NCBI GenBank assembly: GCA_900543715.1
Contig: UQSX01000101.1
Location: 1 to 9,817, forward strand
From: an uncultured Blautia sp.
Lineage (GTDB): Bacteria > Bacillota > Clostridia > Lachnospirales > Lachnospiraceae
DNA: 9,817 nucleotides
Direction: 5' to 3'
Shown here piece after piece: positions 1-6,533 of the stretch; within the stretch, counting starts at the first letter, position 1, and the number at the start of each line of letters is the position of its first letter. The position numbers and the translations under genes were made by a program. The notes under the pieces are model-generated. The model did not search any database, was not told where the DNA came from, and was given only the letters and a program-made list of their open reading frames with translations.

Positions 1-6
1 CTTTTT

Positions 7-345
7 TCAGGGAATTCTGACGCTTTTTTTCGGTAAATTTAGTGTATCATAAACAACTGCAGCCCGGGCAGCTTTCAATTCCCGGCTTCCTCCGGTGATC
101 AAAAGCATATGATTCCTGTTTTTGTCTGCAACGATCTTCCATATGATATGAGAGACCCCATAAGGCAGCTTTCCGTTTTCACTTTCAAAGATCAGTCCCA
201 CTCTGGCCCCGGTGGCATATACCAGGCTCTGATCCTGATAATCCGAAATTTTCCTGCATTCTACATTTTCATACTGACCGAATTTTTCTGCACAGTTTAT
301 GCAGCTGTTTTTCCTGTCATCATAAAAAATAACTAACTTCTCCAA
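7..345 (-). CDS. Small flavodoxin-like protein, function unknown
   Basis: This is a 112-aa protein. The N-terminus (KLVIFYDDRKNSC, residues 3-15) looks like a first beta strand and loop of a Rossmann/flavodoxin-like fold. A later segment (GLIFESENGKLPYGVSHIIW, about 50-69) and a glycine turn (LLITGGSRE, about 81-89) have the look of the FMN-loop regions in short flavodoxin-family proteins. Cysteines at 15 and 18 form a CxxC. The start codon is TTG, not ATG: TTG at 345-343 is preceded by AAAGGTGG at 353-360, a good ribosome binding site at normal spacing. It follows the broken mini-gene at 399-523 by 53 bases on the same strand and could belong to the same operon. At 112 aa it is shorter than a classical flavodoxin (about 140-150), and the C-terminus after residue 97 is low in recognisable features, so a truncation is possible. 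The family assignment comes from pattern recognition only. Confidence 0.6.
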   Translation of the reverse strand: MEKLVIFYDDRKNSCINCAEKFGQYENVECRKISDYQDQSLVYATGARVGLIFESENGKLPYGVSHIIWKIVADKNRNHMLLITGGSRELKAARAAVVYDTLNLPKKSVRIP

Positions 346-398
346 AGACCTTCCACCTTTCTATTTTACAAAAATTTACTGATATTATGGTTCATTTT

Positions 399-523
399 CT
401 ATGCCGCCGCAGCCAGTTTTTTTCTCCTCTCCATCACCCCGTCAAATACGACATTCCTGATCTTTCGGTAAATTTCTGTATCCTTTTTTCTGGAGTCGGC
501 TTAAAGAGCGGGAAATAATTCAT
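399..523 (-). pseudogene. Frameshifted 41-codon mini-gene
   Basis: An ATG at 523 sits behind TGAGG (the GAGG is 6 bases away), and that TGA is the stop codon of the DUF5655 gene upstream, so translation would be coupled. The frame opens MNYFPLFK and then continues out of register. One base further along, the other frame reads ADSRKKDTEIYRKIRNVV and ends RRKKLAAAA before TAG at 399. Adding one A in the TTTAAG at about 500-502 joins the two into a basic 41-aa protein. In the frame as written the product would stop after 29 residues. This is either a recent single-base deletion or a sequencing error. The motif at TTTAAG is not a standard -1 slippery heptamer, so programmed frameshifting is less likely. 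I do not recognise the family. Confidence 0.5.
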
Positions 524-531
524 GGTTTTCC

Positions 532-942
532 TCATTTATTTACTTGTTCCCGGGCTTTCTTTCTCTTCTTTGTCTCTGCAAAAACCGCTGCCTCTTTTAT
601 CCAGCCCATCAGTTCTTCATCAATCTCCTCTTCTTCATGGATCACGACATGATGAGTCCACCGATTTGGATAAGGCTCTGTGGCAATATCAATCCTGGGA
701 GACTCTTCCCTATGCTCCAGACCAAAGGTCACAACCATATAAGGATCCGGAAGCTGATCCGCTTTCCGCACCCTGGCAAAAGATACACAGGCAAAAAGAC
801 GTTTCTTATAAAAAGTGATCTGGGTTTTCTGGACTTTCACCGTTACATTGTCAATTTCTCTTTGGATTGCTTCTTCCAGCTTTTCATACAGCGGGAGAGC
901 CCCTTGATGTTTTTCAAAAAATAAAAGTACATTTGTATCCAT
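532..942 (-). CDS. DUF5655 domain-containing protein
   Basis: This is a 136-aa cytosolic protein. It matches the DUF5655 pattern: an N-terminal FFEKHQGALPLYEKL segment (residues 8-22), then VKVQKTQITFYKKRLFACVS (about 35-54), which resembles the family's core 'V..QKTQISF..r..FA..S', then a strand with the conserved HH (WTHHVVI, about 94-100), and a lysine-rich C-terminal helix (about 108-136). The family is widespread in bacteria as a stand-alone small protein or fused to other domains, and its biochemical role is not established. The ATG at 942 is preceded by GGGAG at a spacing of 8. The stop codon TGA at 534-532 overlaps the ribosome binding site of the mini-gene at 399-523. It lies 123 bases downstream of the RNHCP pair, separated by a strong hairpin. 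Confidence 0.82.
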   Translation of the reverse strand: MDTNVLLFFEKHQGALPLYEKLEEAIQREIDNVTVKVQKTQITFYKKRLFACVSFARVRKADQLPDPYMVVTFGLEHREESPRIDIATEPYPNRWTHHVVIHEEEEIDEELMGWIKEAAVFAETKKRKKAREQVNK

Positions 943-1019
943 ACCCTATGCTCCCATACCTTTTTCTATATCCTATCACATCTTTCCTGGTCTGTCCTGT
1001 GCTTTTATCATTTTTATAT

Positions 1020-1060
1020 TCAGGCCCTTCCCCTCGGTTTCTGCCTGGGAAAGGGCCTGA
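1020..1060 (-). terminator. GC-rich hairpin after the RNHCP genes, no U-tract
   Basis: The arms TCAGGCCCTT (1020-1029) and AAGGGCCTGA (1051-1060) pair perfectly over 10 bp, with three further C-G pairs after a bulged A. It begins 5 bases after the stop codon of the gene ending at 1066. On the minus strand the bases after the stem are AATATAAAAA, so the usual U-run is missing. It may work as a weak terminator or as an mRNA 3'-end stabiliser between the RNHCP genes and the DUF5655 gene. The hairpin is seen directly; termination is inferred. Confidence 0.4.
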
Positions 1061-1065
1061 AGCAT

Positions 1066-1473
1066 TTATTCCATAGTAGCAGTCATTTCCCGGACATCCG
1101 CTCTGGAAATCCCGGAACTTCCGAAGGGGCGCATGGCAAGTGCTATAAGCTTCATAGGGTTGTCGTCAGCCGCCACACGGTTTGAACCGATCTTACCGCA
1201 CTTTATGCATCTGTGGATGATGGCCCATTCCCCGTTTTTCCTGACCCATACCCCGATAGGCTCCATCCGGCCATGACACTGTGACTCCCGGTCACCAGGC
1301 TCATTATCCAGGTGAATGCTGTAAAGGCAGTTAGGGCAGTGATTCCTGTGGTTGCTGCCGGCACCTGCTGACACTACCGGCCAGCCGCATACTTTGCAGA
1401 TAAAAGAATCTGTACAAGGATGTGTCTTATAGTATTTCTTGTCATATTTTCGCTTCTTATTTTCTCTGTTCAT
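1066..1473 (-). CDS. RNHCP-domain zinc-ribbon protein (second of a tandem pair)
   Basis: This 135-aa protein carries the RNHCP domain, named after the residues R43-N44-H45-C46-P47 seen here in SNHRNHCPNCL (40-50). Four cysteine sites are evenly placed: C26xxC29, C46xxC49, C66 (in CHG) and C89xxC92. They imply bound zinc in a ribbon-type fold. The NRVAADDNP segment (about 98-106) is the other hallmark of the family. The N-terminus is strongly basic (NRENKKRKYDKKYYK), suggesting nucleic-acid contact, although the function of the family is unproven. The start ATG at 1473 has an ideal AGGAGG 8 bases upstream. The gene overlaps the end of the paralogue at 1457-1846 by 17 bases, so the two are translated from one message. 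Length and motif content are normal for the family. Confidence 0.9.
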   Translation of the reverse strand: MNRENKKRKYDKKYYKTHPCTDSFICKVCGWPVVSAGAGSNHRNHCPNCLYSIHLDNEPGDRESQCHGRMEPIGVWVRKNGEWAIIHRCIKCGKIGSNRVAADDNPMKLIALAMRPFGSSGISRADVREMTATME

Positions 1474-1846
1474 GGAATTTTCCTCCTATCTCTCCATGAC
1501 CGCCCATCATCCTTGTCAGTTCTTCCATCCGTTCCACCGGAAAAGGCGGGGAAGATAAAGGCTTTGAGGCAATGGACAGTACTTTGATCAGATTATCTCT
1601 CTCATTCATTCTGGCGGACACCATTTCTCCGCAAAAACTGCATCTTGAAATAATTTCCCATTGATCATTTTCTCTGATCCAGACGCTGACTGGCTCCAGT
1701 ATGCCCCCGCATGGATTTCCCTCTCTATCTGTCTCATGAATACCTGACAGACAGTTAGGACAATGTTCCAGATGTTCTTTCTCCAGTTCTTCAGAGGAGG
1801 TCCAGCCGCAGTTCGGGCATTGATATCTTTTCCTGTTTTCTTTCAT
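1457..1846 (-). CDS. Divergent RNHCP-type zinc-ribbon protein (first of a tandem pair)
   Basis: This 129-aa protein is a paralogue of the next gene. All cysteine sites are kept in the same order and nearly the same spacing: C10xxC13, C29xxC32, C46, C69xxC72, with the identical HCPNCL core and a C-x22-C interval between the third and fourth sites. The naming motif has drifted to LEHCP, so Arg and Asn of RNHCP are lost, and the DDNP segment has become RDNL (about 83-86). The zinc fold is therefore probably intact while the surface has changed. The start is placed at ATG 1846 because AGGATA (1853-1858) lies 6 bases upstream; the more upstream in-frame ATG at 1861 has no ribosome binding site and itself overlaps this one. 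The 17-base overlap with the downstream gene indicates co-translation. A plausible promoter with a palindrome lies just upstream. Confidence 0.8.
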   Translation of the reverse strand: MKENRKRYQCPNCGWTSSEELEKEHLEHCPNCLSGIHETDREGNPCGGILEPVSVWIRENDQWEIISRCSFCGEMVSARMNERDNLIKVLSIASKPLSSPPFPVERMEELTRMMGGHGEIGGKFHEQRK

Positions 1847-1859
1847 AGAACGTATCCTC

Positions 1860-1888
1860 ATAAATCAAAATCACATTTTATGTGTCAA
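1860..1888 (-). promoter_or_regulatory. Tentative promoter of the RNHCP gene pair
   Basis: A perfect TTGACA (1883-1888) is followed after 17 bases by ATTTAT (1860-1865). The -10 match is poor, and the resulting leader would be very short. TAAAAT at 1875-1880 is an alternative -10 that would leave the ribosome binding site intact, but it lacks a good -35. Either way, transcription from here would lead directly into the gene starting at 1846. Confidence 0.4.
1872..1884. promoter_or_regulatory. Palindrome in promoter, possible operator
   Basis: CACAT-TTT-ATGTG is a perfect 5-bp inverted repeat around a 3-base centre, lying between the TTGACA and the start codon of the RNHCP pair. Its position in the promoter spacer is where a repressor would act. 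It is short and AT-rich, so chance is a real alternative. Confidence 0.3.
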
Positions 1889-1927
1889 TTAAAGTTATTG
1901 ATAAGAACAGATCCGGAATTTTTGCAC

Positions 1928-1962
1928 AAAAAACGGATAACCCTTTTACTCTGAGTTATCCG
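1928..1962 (-). terminator. Intrinsic terminator of the 1928-2247 transcript
   Basis: On the minus strand CGGATAAC (1962-1955) pairs perfectly with GTTATCCG (1941-1934) and is followed at once by six T residues (1933-1928). This is a textbook Rho-independent terminator. It does not follow any convincing long gene, which is the main sign that the stretch upstream of it is a short transcript in its own right. Confidence 0.8.
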
Positions 1963-2132
1963 CACATACCTATCCTGCGTTTCCTTATTCCTGGAGGCAG
2001 CAATCCAAACAGGCATACAAACAGGTCTACTTGGGAACTGCCTCAAGGGCCTTAGACTCGATTCCAAATGAACTTGTAGATTTTCTGTATCACAAAAAAA
2101 CTGCCTGAAAGCTCAAAGCCAGCCTGATGAAT

Positions 2133-2223
2133 CTATCCGCAAATAGGTACAACAAAAAAACCCATCGTAATCATATAGATGAGAACCGATTTATTGTCCT
2201 TACCATTAGCGAATAGCCGACAT
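2133..2223 (-). pseudogene. Possible broken hydrophobic micropeptide gene
   Basis: Behind the strong ribosome binding site, ATG 2223 opens a frame of only five codons. One base over, the frame from 2222 to the TAG at 2133 reads a polar start (CRLFANGKDNK) and then a membrane-like segment (SVLIYMITMGFFVVPICG). Removing the T after the ATG would join the start to this frame and give a 29-aa single-pass peptide. The sequence contains a run of seven T at 2154-2160, a typical slippage site. The frame may equally be chance in a non-coding RNA. The features are seen in the sequence; the decay scenario is inferred. Confidence 0.3.
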
Positions 2224-2253
2224 CAAGCCACCTCCCTTACATTTGCTTTTTTC

Positions 2254-2282
2254 ATGATAGCACAAAGGATTCTACCGGGCAA
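2254..2282 (-). promoter_or_regulatory. Promoter of the 1928-2247 transcript
   Basis: On the minus strand TTGCCC (2282-2277) is followed after exactly 17 bases by TATCAT (2259-2254). The bases before the -10 are TGTGC, giving an extended TGn element. It points away from the gene at 2406, whose own promoter lies about 65 bases to the right on the other strand. Confidence 0.6.
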
Positions 2283-2345
2283 GTCCTAATTTTTACTTTT
2301 TCCATTGTCGCCATCGTATCCATCATACTCCGCTTTATCTTTGCC

Positions 2346-2374
2346 TTGCCTTTCCTGAAGTTCTGAGATAAAAT
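2346..2374 (+). promoter_or_regulatory. Promoter of the 144-aa gene
   Basis: TTGCCT (2346-2351) and TAAAAT (2369-2374) are separated by 17 bases and lie about 30 bases upstream of the start codon at 2406. This fits a sigma-A promoter with a short leader of about 25 bases. Confidence 0.6.
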
Positions 2375-2405
2375 ACTTTTATTCTATTACAAAGGAGAAT
2401 ACTCT

Positions 2406-2840
2406 ATGACACCATCAGAAAAACATTTATTCCATGAAATTTCGATTCATTATCAACCTCAGCTGGTACAGATTGTCTGTGATCAAAGTCTAAAGGACTA
2501 TCTCCGGGAAAAAGGCAACGGTTCTCTGCAGCTGGCTGATTATATCCTGAAAGAATATCAGAACTGCCAGCATACCCCCTTGAAGATCAGCCGGGATTCA
2601 CTGGCTATTGAAATCCTTGCCCATACCTATGTAGATTCTTTTTCCCAGGCGGTTTCCGCTGCGGAGCCCCTGCTCCCCCTCTCTCTCCGTCAGGCATTGA
2701 AACAGTTGATCCTCAGTATCCGCAGCCATACAGAGATTATTGACTGCGGGGAAACGGAAGTTGACAGCAACCGGTGGATCTGGGATAAACTGGCTCCATA
2801 TAAATCCATTATTTACGGAGCTCTCGGGGACCGGGCATAG
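2406..2840 (+). CDS. Hypothetical protein, 144 aa
   Basis: This is the only plus-strand gene. It has its own promoter and a strong AAAGGAG (2391-2397) 8 bases before the ATG, so it is clearly meant to be expressed. The protein is soluble and looks largely helical, with amphipathic stretches at about 16-34, 40-52, 64-90 and 92-107 and a tryptophan-containing tail (SNRWIWDKLAPYKSI, about 121-135). There is no signal peptide, membrane segment, metal-binding cysteine pattern or recognisable catalytic motif. I do not recognise the family. It converges on the ABC exporter operon with only four bases between the two stop codons and no terminator that I can see, so the two messages must overlap at their 3' ends unless termination occurs inside the neighbouring gene. 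Confidence 0.8.
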   Translation: MTPSEKHLFHEISIHYQPQLVQIVCDQSLKDYLREKGNGSLQLADYILKEYQNCQHTPLKISRDSLAIEILAHTYVDSFSQAVSAAEPLLPLSLRQALKQLILSIRSHTEIIDCGETEVDSNRWIWDKLAPYKSIIYGALGDRA

Positions 2841-2844
2841 CGCT

Positions 2845-4779
2845 TTACTCCAGTTCAAAAGCTCCCGTATACAACTGATAATACTGTCCTTTCTTTTCCA
2901 GCAGCTCCTGGTGATTTCCTTTCTCGATGATCCGCCCGTGATCCAGTACAATGATCACATCGGAATTTTTCACCGTGGACAGGCGGTGAGCAATAACAAA
3001 AACAGTCCTTCCCTTCATCAGGGCATCCATTCCCCGCTGTACGATAGCCTCTGTACGGGTATCGATAGAAGAAGTAGCCTCATCCAGGATCATGACCGGC
3101 GGGTCTGCCACAGCTGCCCGGGCAATGGACAGAAGCTGCCGCTGTCCCTGGGACAGGTTTGCGCCGTTTTCTGTGAGAAGGGTATCATAGCCTTCCGGAA
3201 GCCTGGTGATAAAATCATCCGCTCCCGCCAGCTTTGCTGCGGCAATGCACTCTTCATCTGCAGCGTCCAGTTTTCCATACCGGATATTCTCCATCACCGA
3301 ACCGGTGAACAGATTGGTATCCTGGAGTACGATCCCCAGAGAACGGCGGAGATCGCTTTTTCTGATCTTGTTAATGTTAATCCCGTCATAGCGGATCTTG
3401 CCGTCAGCGATATCGTAAAAACGGTTGAGCAGGTTTGTGATAGTCGTTTTGCCTGCGCCGGTAGCTCCTACAAAAGCTACCTTCTGCCCCGGCTTCGCAT
3501 AGAGAGAAATATCATGAAGTACGGTCTTTCCAGGTTCATATCCAAAGTCTACATTATGCAGCCTCACGTCCCCCTCCAGTTTGGTATAGGTTACTATGCC
3601 GGCTTCCCGATGGGGATGTTTCCAGGCCCACAGTCCGGTCCGCTCCTTGGATTCTTCAAATAGCACTTCCCCCTCTCCGGACTGCTGATCATCTGCCCCT
3701 GCCTGACCCTTGCGGAATTTTTCCCGGACATTGACCAGAGTCACATACCCCTGATCCTGTTCCGACTCCTGATCCAGCAGGCTGAAGATCCTTTCCGTGC
3801 CGGCAATTCCCATAACTACCGCATTTACCTGATGGGACACCTGACCGATATTTCCTGCAAACTGTTTCGTCATGTTCAGGAAAGGCACTACAATGCTGAT
3901 TCCTATGGGAATACCGGATATACTCACATTGGGGACGTTCAGGGTAAGAAGAATCCCTCCTGTAATAGCTACCAATACATAAAGGATATTTCCGATATTA
4001 TTCAAAATAGGACCCAGTATATTAGCATACTGGTTTGCCTTTCTGGATTCTTCAAAAAGGATATCATTATAACGGTCAAAGTCTGCTTCACTTTCTTCTT
4101 CGTGGCAGAAAACTTTGATGACTTTCTGTCCGTACATCATTTCTTCTACAAAGCCTTCCACTTTTCCCAGGGCATTCTGCTGCTTAATGAAAAATTTCGC
4201 CGAACCGCCCCCTACCTTCTTGATGAGCACAGTCATTACCGCTACCCCAAGGACCACTACCAGGGTCAGCCAGAGACAGTAATACACCATGATCCCGAAG
4301 ATGGTAAGCACCGTTACGCCGGATATAAGAAGGTGGGGAAAGCTCTGGGAGATCATCTGGCGGAGCGTGTCGATATCATTGGTATAATAACTCATAATAT
4401 CCCCGTGATCATTGATATCAAAATATTTAACGGGAAGGCGCTGCATTTTTCCAAACATCTTTTCCCGCATTTTTTTCAGCGTTCCCTGGGTCATAATCGC
4501 CATCAGCTGATTAAAAGTAAAGCCTGCTGCCAGAGAGAGGATATAAAAAACTGCCAGTATGGAAACCAGTCTCAGGATCTGGCCGCCCACTGCTCCCCAG
4601 TCTCCTTTCTGCCAGTTATTCTCAATAACAGCGATAATATTCTGCATAAAAACAGAGGGTATAGAGCTTACCACTGCATTAAATACTATGCAGGCAATCG
4701 TTGCCGGCAGCATAACCGGGTAAAAACCCAGCATGGTTTTTAACAGTCTTACAATCGTATTTTTCTTTTTATTCTCCAA
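2845..4779 (-). CDS. ABC exporter subunit with the catalytic Walker B glutamate (BmrD/LmrD-like)
   Basis: This is a 644-aa half-transporter with a type IV exporter membrane domain (about 15-325, six expected helices) and a C-terminal nucleotide-binding domain. It has a complete Walker A (GATGAGKTT, 438-446), Q-loop Q486, Walker B with catalytic glutamate (VMILDE, 562-567) and switch histidine H598. Its signature is altered to LSQGQ (542-546) instead of LSGGQ. A charged linker of about 60 residues (340-400) between the domains is typical of the longer subunit of such pairs. The start is TTG at 4779: AAGGAGGGG lies 7 bases upstream (4787-4795), while the longer frame from 4830 has no such site and would lie inside the preceding gene. 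The 11-base overlap with that gene implies coupled translation. The altered signature complements the defective site of the partner, so the two form one heterodimer. The substrate is unknown; multidrug or peptide export is usual for the group. Confidence 0.93.
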   Translation of the reverse strand: MENKKKNTIVRLLKTMLGFYPVMLPATIACIVFNAVVSSIPSVFMQNIIAVIENNWQKGDWGAVGGQILRLVSILAVFYILSLAAGFTFNQLMAIMTQGTLKKMREKMFGKMQRLPVKYFDINDHGDIMSYYTNDIDTLRQMISQSFPHLLISGVTVLTIFGIMVYYCLWLTLVVVLGVAVMTVLIKKVGGGSAKFFIKQQNALGKVEGFVEEMMYGQKVIKVFCHEEESEADFDRYNDILFEESRKANQYANILGPILNNIGNILYVLVAITGGILLTLNVPNVSISGIPIGISIVVPFLNMTKQFAGNIGQVSHQVNAVVMGIAGTERIFSLLDQESEQDQGYVTLVNVREKFRKGQAGADDQQSGEGEVLFEESKERTGLWAWKHPHREAGIVTYTKLEGDVRLHNVDFGYEPGKTVLHDISLYAKPGQKVAFVGATGAGKTTITNLLNRFYDIADGKIRYDGININKIRKSDLRRSLGIVLQDTNLFTGSVMENIRYGKLDAADEECIAAAKLAGADDFITRLPEGYDTLLTENGANLSQGQRQLLSIARAAVADPPVMILDEATSSIDTRTEAIVQRGMDALMKGRTVFVIAHRLSTVKNSDVIIVLDHGRIIEKGNHQELLEKKGQYYQLYTGAFELE

Positions 4780-6514
4780 GCTGGTTCCCCTCCTTATTCT
4801 GGGAGGTATAAATCTCCCTGTATATTTCATTAGATGCCAGCAGCTCCTTATGAGTTCCTATGGCATTGATCTCTCCGCCCTCCATCACAATGATCCGGTC
4901 TGCGTCCTCCACAGAAGCCGTCCTCTGGGCAATAATGATCTTGGTAGTTTCCGGAATGTAATCCTTCATGGCCTTCCGGATCCTGGCGTCTGTTCTGGTA
5001 TCCACCGCACTGGTGGAGTCATCCAGAATCAGTATTTTGGGCTTTTTCAGAAGGGCTCTGGCAATACAGAGACGCTGTTTCTGGCCGCCGGATACATTGG
5101 CTCCTCCCTGCTCTATGTAAGTATCGTATCCTTCAGGAAACTGAGAAATAAACTCATCGGCACAGGCCATCTTGCAGGCCTGGACCAGTTCCTCATCTGT
5201 AGCTTCCTTATTTCCCCAGCGGAGATTTTCCCGGATCGTCCCGGAAAAAAGAATATTTTTCTGGAGAACCACCGCTACCTGATTCCGCAGAGTATCCAGG
5301 TCATAATCTCTTACGTCCACCCCTCCTACCTTCACAGCTCCTTCCGTCACATCATACAGACGGGAGATCAGCTGGATCAGAGAAGATTTGGAAGAGCCTG
5401 TGCCTCCGATAATGCCAATGGTCTCTCCTGAACGGATATCCAGATCAATGTTCTTTAAAACCCGCCGCTTTGCCTCCTTTGAATACTTAAAGCTCACATG
5501 TTCAAAGGAGATGGATCCATCTTTCACTTCATATACAGGGGCTTCCGGATTGGATAAAGAACTTTTTTCCTCCAGCACTTCTGCGATCCTCTTTCCTGAT
5601 TCCACAGCCATTGTGATCATGACAAACACCATGGACAGCATCATCAGACTGTTCAACATCATAAAACTATAAGTCAGCAGCGCAGAAAGCTGTCCCACAT
5701 CCAGATCCAGCCCTCTGGAGGTAATGATAGTGTAAGAGCCGAAAGACAGCACAAAGGTCATAACTGTATAGATGCAGAACTGCATCAGAGGATTATTCAG
5801 GGCAAGGATACGCTCTGCCCTGGTAAAATCTGTACATACGTCCTTGGCCGCCCGATTAAACTTTTCCTGCTCATAGTCTTCCCGGACAAAAGACTTCACC
5901 ACCCGCATGGCTTTGATGTTCTCCTGAATAGAGCTGTTCAGCCTGTCATATTTTTTAAACACTTTCCGGAAGAGGGGCATAGTCTTATAAATAACCAGTG
6001 ACAGGCCAAAAGCCAGCACGGGAACCACGAAAAGAAAGATCCACGCCATCCTGCCGCCCATGACAAATGCCATCACAAAAGCAAAGATCAGCATCAGCGG
6101 CGAGCGGATCGCTGTCCGGATGATCATCATATAAGCATTCTGTACATTGGTGATATCTGTTGTCATCCTTGTGACCAGAGAAGACGTCATAAACTTATCT
6201 ATATTCTCAAAAGAATATCCCTGGATACTGTAAAACATATCCTTCCGCAGATTTCTCGCCAGGCCGCAGGAGGCTGTGGCACAGGTGGATCCTGCCAAGC
6301 CTCCGAACAAAAGGGACAGCATGGCCATACATACCAGAATCCCTCCATACCCCAGGATCACCTCCATGTCGCAGCCGCTTTTCACTTCATTGACCAGCCG
6401 CGCAATGATGAAAGGAATGGTACATTCCATCAACACTTCCCCGCTTACCAGCAGAGGCGTGGCAATGGAAGCTCTTTTGTATTCCCTGATACTTTTCGCC
6501 AATTGTCTTACCAT
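4769..6514 (-). CDS. ABC exporter subunit with degenerate ATP site (BmrC/LmrC-like)
   Basis: This 581-aa half-transporter has six expected membrane helices in about 15-305 and a C-terminal nucleotide-binding domain. The signature is canonical (VSGGQ, 474-478) and Q-loop Q418 is present, but three catalytic features are changed. Walker A reads GGTGSSKSS (370-378), with Ser for the third Gly. Walker B reads ILILDDS (494-500), with Asp499 in place of the catalytic Glu. The switch histidine is Gln530 (IIAQRT). This is the known pattern of the non-hydrolysing site in asymmetric exporters such as BmrCD, LmrCD and TM287/288. The start is placed at ATG 6514, 8 bases after AAGGA; the frame is open further upstream to a GTG at 6574, but that lies inside the leader hairpin. 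It is the first gene of the operon, and its message begins with an intrinsic terminator hairpin, pointing to attenuation control. Confidence 0.93.
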   Translation of the reverse strand: MVRQLAKSIREYKRASIATPLLVSGEVLMECTIPFIIARLVNEVKSGCDMEVILGYGGILVCMAMLSLLFGGLAGSTCATASCGLARNLRKDMFYSIQGYSFENIDKFMTSSLVTRMTTDITNVQNAYMMIIRTAIRSPLMLIFAFVMAFVMGGRMAWIFLFVVPVLAFGLSLVIYKTMPLFRKVFKKYDRLNSSIQENIKAMRVVKSFVREDYEQEKFNRAAKDVCTDFTRAERILALNNPLMQFCIYTVMTFVLSFGSYTIITSRGLDLDVGQLSALLTYSFMMLNSLMMLSMVFVMITMAVESGKRIAEVLEEKSSLSNPEAPVYEVKDGSISFEHVSFKYSKEAKRRVLKNIDLDIRSGETIGIIGGTGSSKSSLIQLISRLYDVTEGAVKVGGVDVRDYDLDTLRNQVAVVLQKNILFSGTIRENLRWGNKEATDEELVQACKMACADEFISQFPEGYDTYIEQGGANVSGGQKQRLCIARALLKKPKILILDDSTSAVDTRTDARIRKAMKDYIPETTKIIIAQRTASVEDADRIIVMEGGEINAIGTHKELLASNEIYREIYTSQNKEGNQLGE

Positions 6515-6533
6515 TTTTCTTTTCCTTTCTGTT

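Larger units (their letters stand above)
1928..2247 (-). ncRNA. Predicted short structured transcript (small RNA or decayed type I toxin-like locus)
   Basis: This stretch of about 320 bases lies between a good promoter (2254-2282) and a perfect intrinsic terminator (1928-1962). It begins with a strong ribosome binding site (AAGGGAGGTGG, about 2228-2238) and ATG at 2223, but that frame stops after five codons (MSAIR). A hydrophobic mini-frame lies one base out of register. Downstream it folds: CCTTGAGGCAG (2048-2038) faces CTGCCTCCAGG (2000-1990) with ten pairs and one mismatch, and GTCTA/TAGAC and CTTG/CAAG pairs offer a competing hairpin. A strong Shine-Dalgarno, a tiny hydrophobic frame and a long structured 3' end are the layout of Gram-positive type I toxin genes, but no known family is recognised. 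The 5' end is estimated at about 7 bases past the -10 element. Confidence 0.5.

Noticed and set aside
1885..2067. 60-codon minus-strand frame with a possible start at 2067
   Set aside because: It has no ribosome binding site, runs through the terminator hairpin at 1928-1962 and has no domain-like features; it lies within the predicted structured transcript.
2094..2133. Second terminator after the hydrophobic mini-frame, suggested by a run of seven T on the minus strand at 2094-2100
   Set aside because: The preceding bases do not form a stable stem adjacent to the T-run; only a few scattered pairs are possible.
4780..4830. N-terminal extension of the second exporter subunit from 4830
   Set aside because: It would lie within the preceding gene, has a non-transporter-like basic sequence and no ribosome binding site; TTG 4779 follows an ideal AAGGAGGGG.
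2740..5431. Long plus-strand open frames (307, 303 and 232 codons) opposite the ABC exporter genes
   Set aside because: They are antisense to clearly recognisable ABC subunits, have no ribosome binding sites and no protein-like domain pattern; they arise from codon bias of the real genes.
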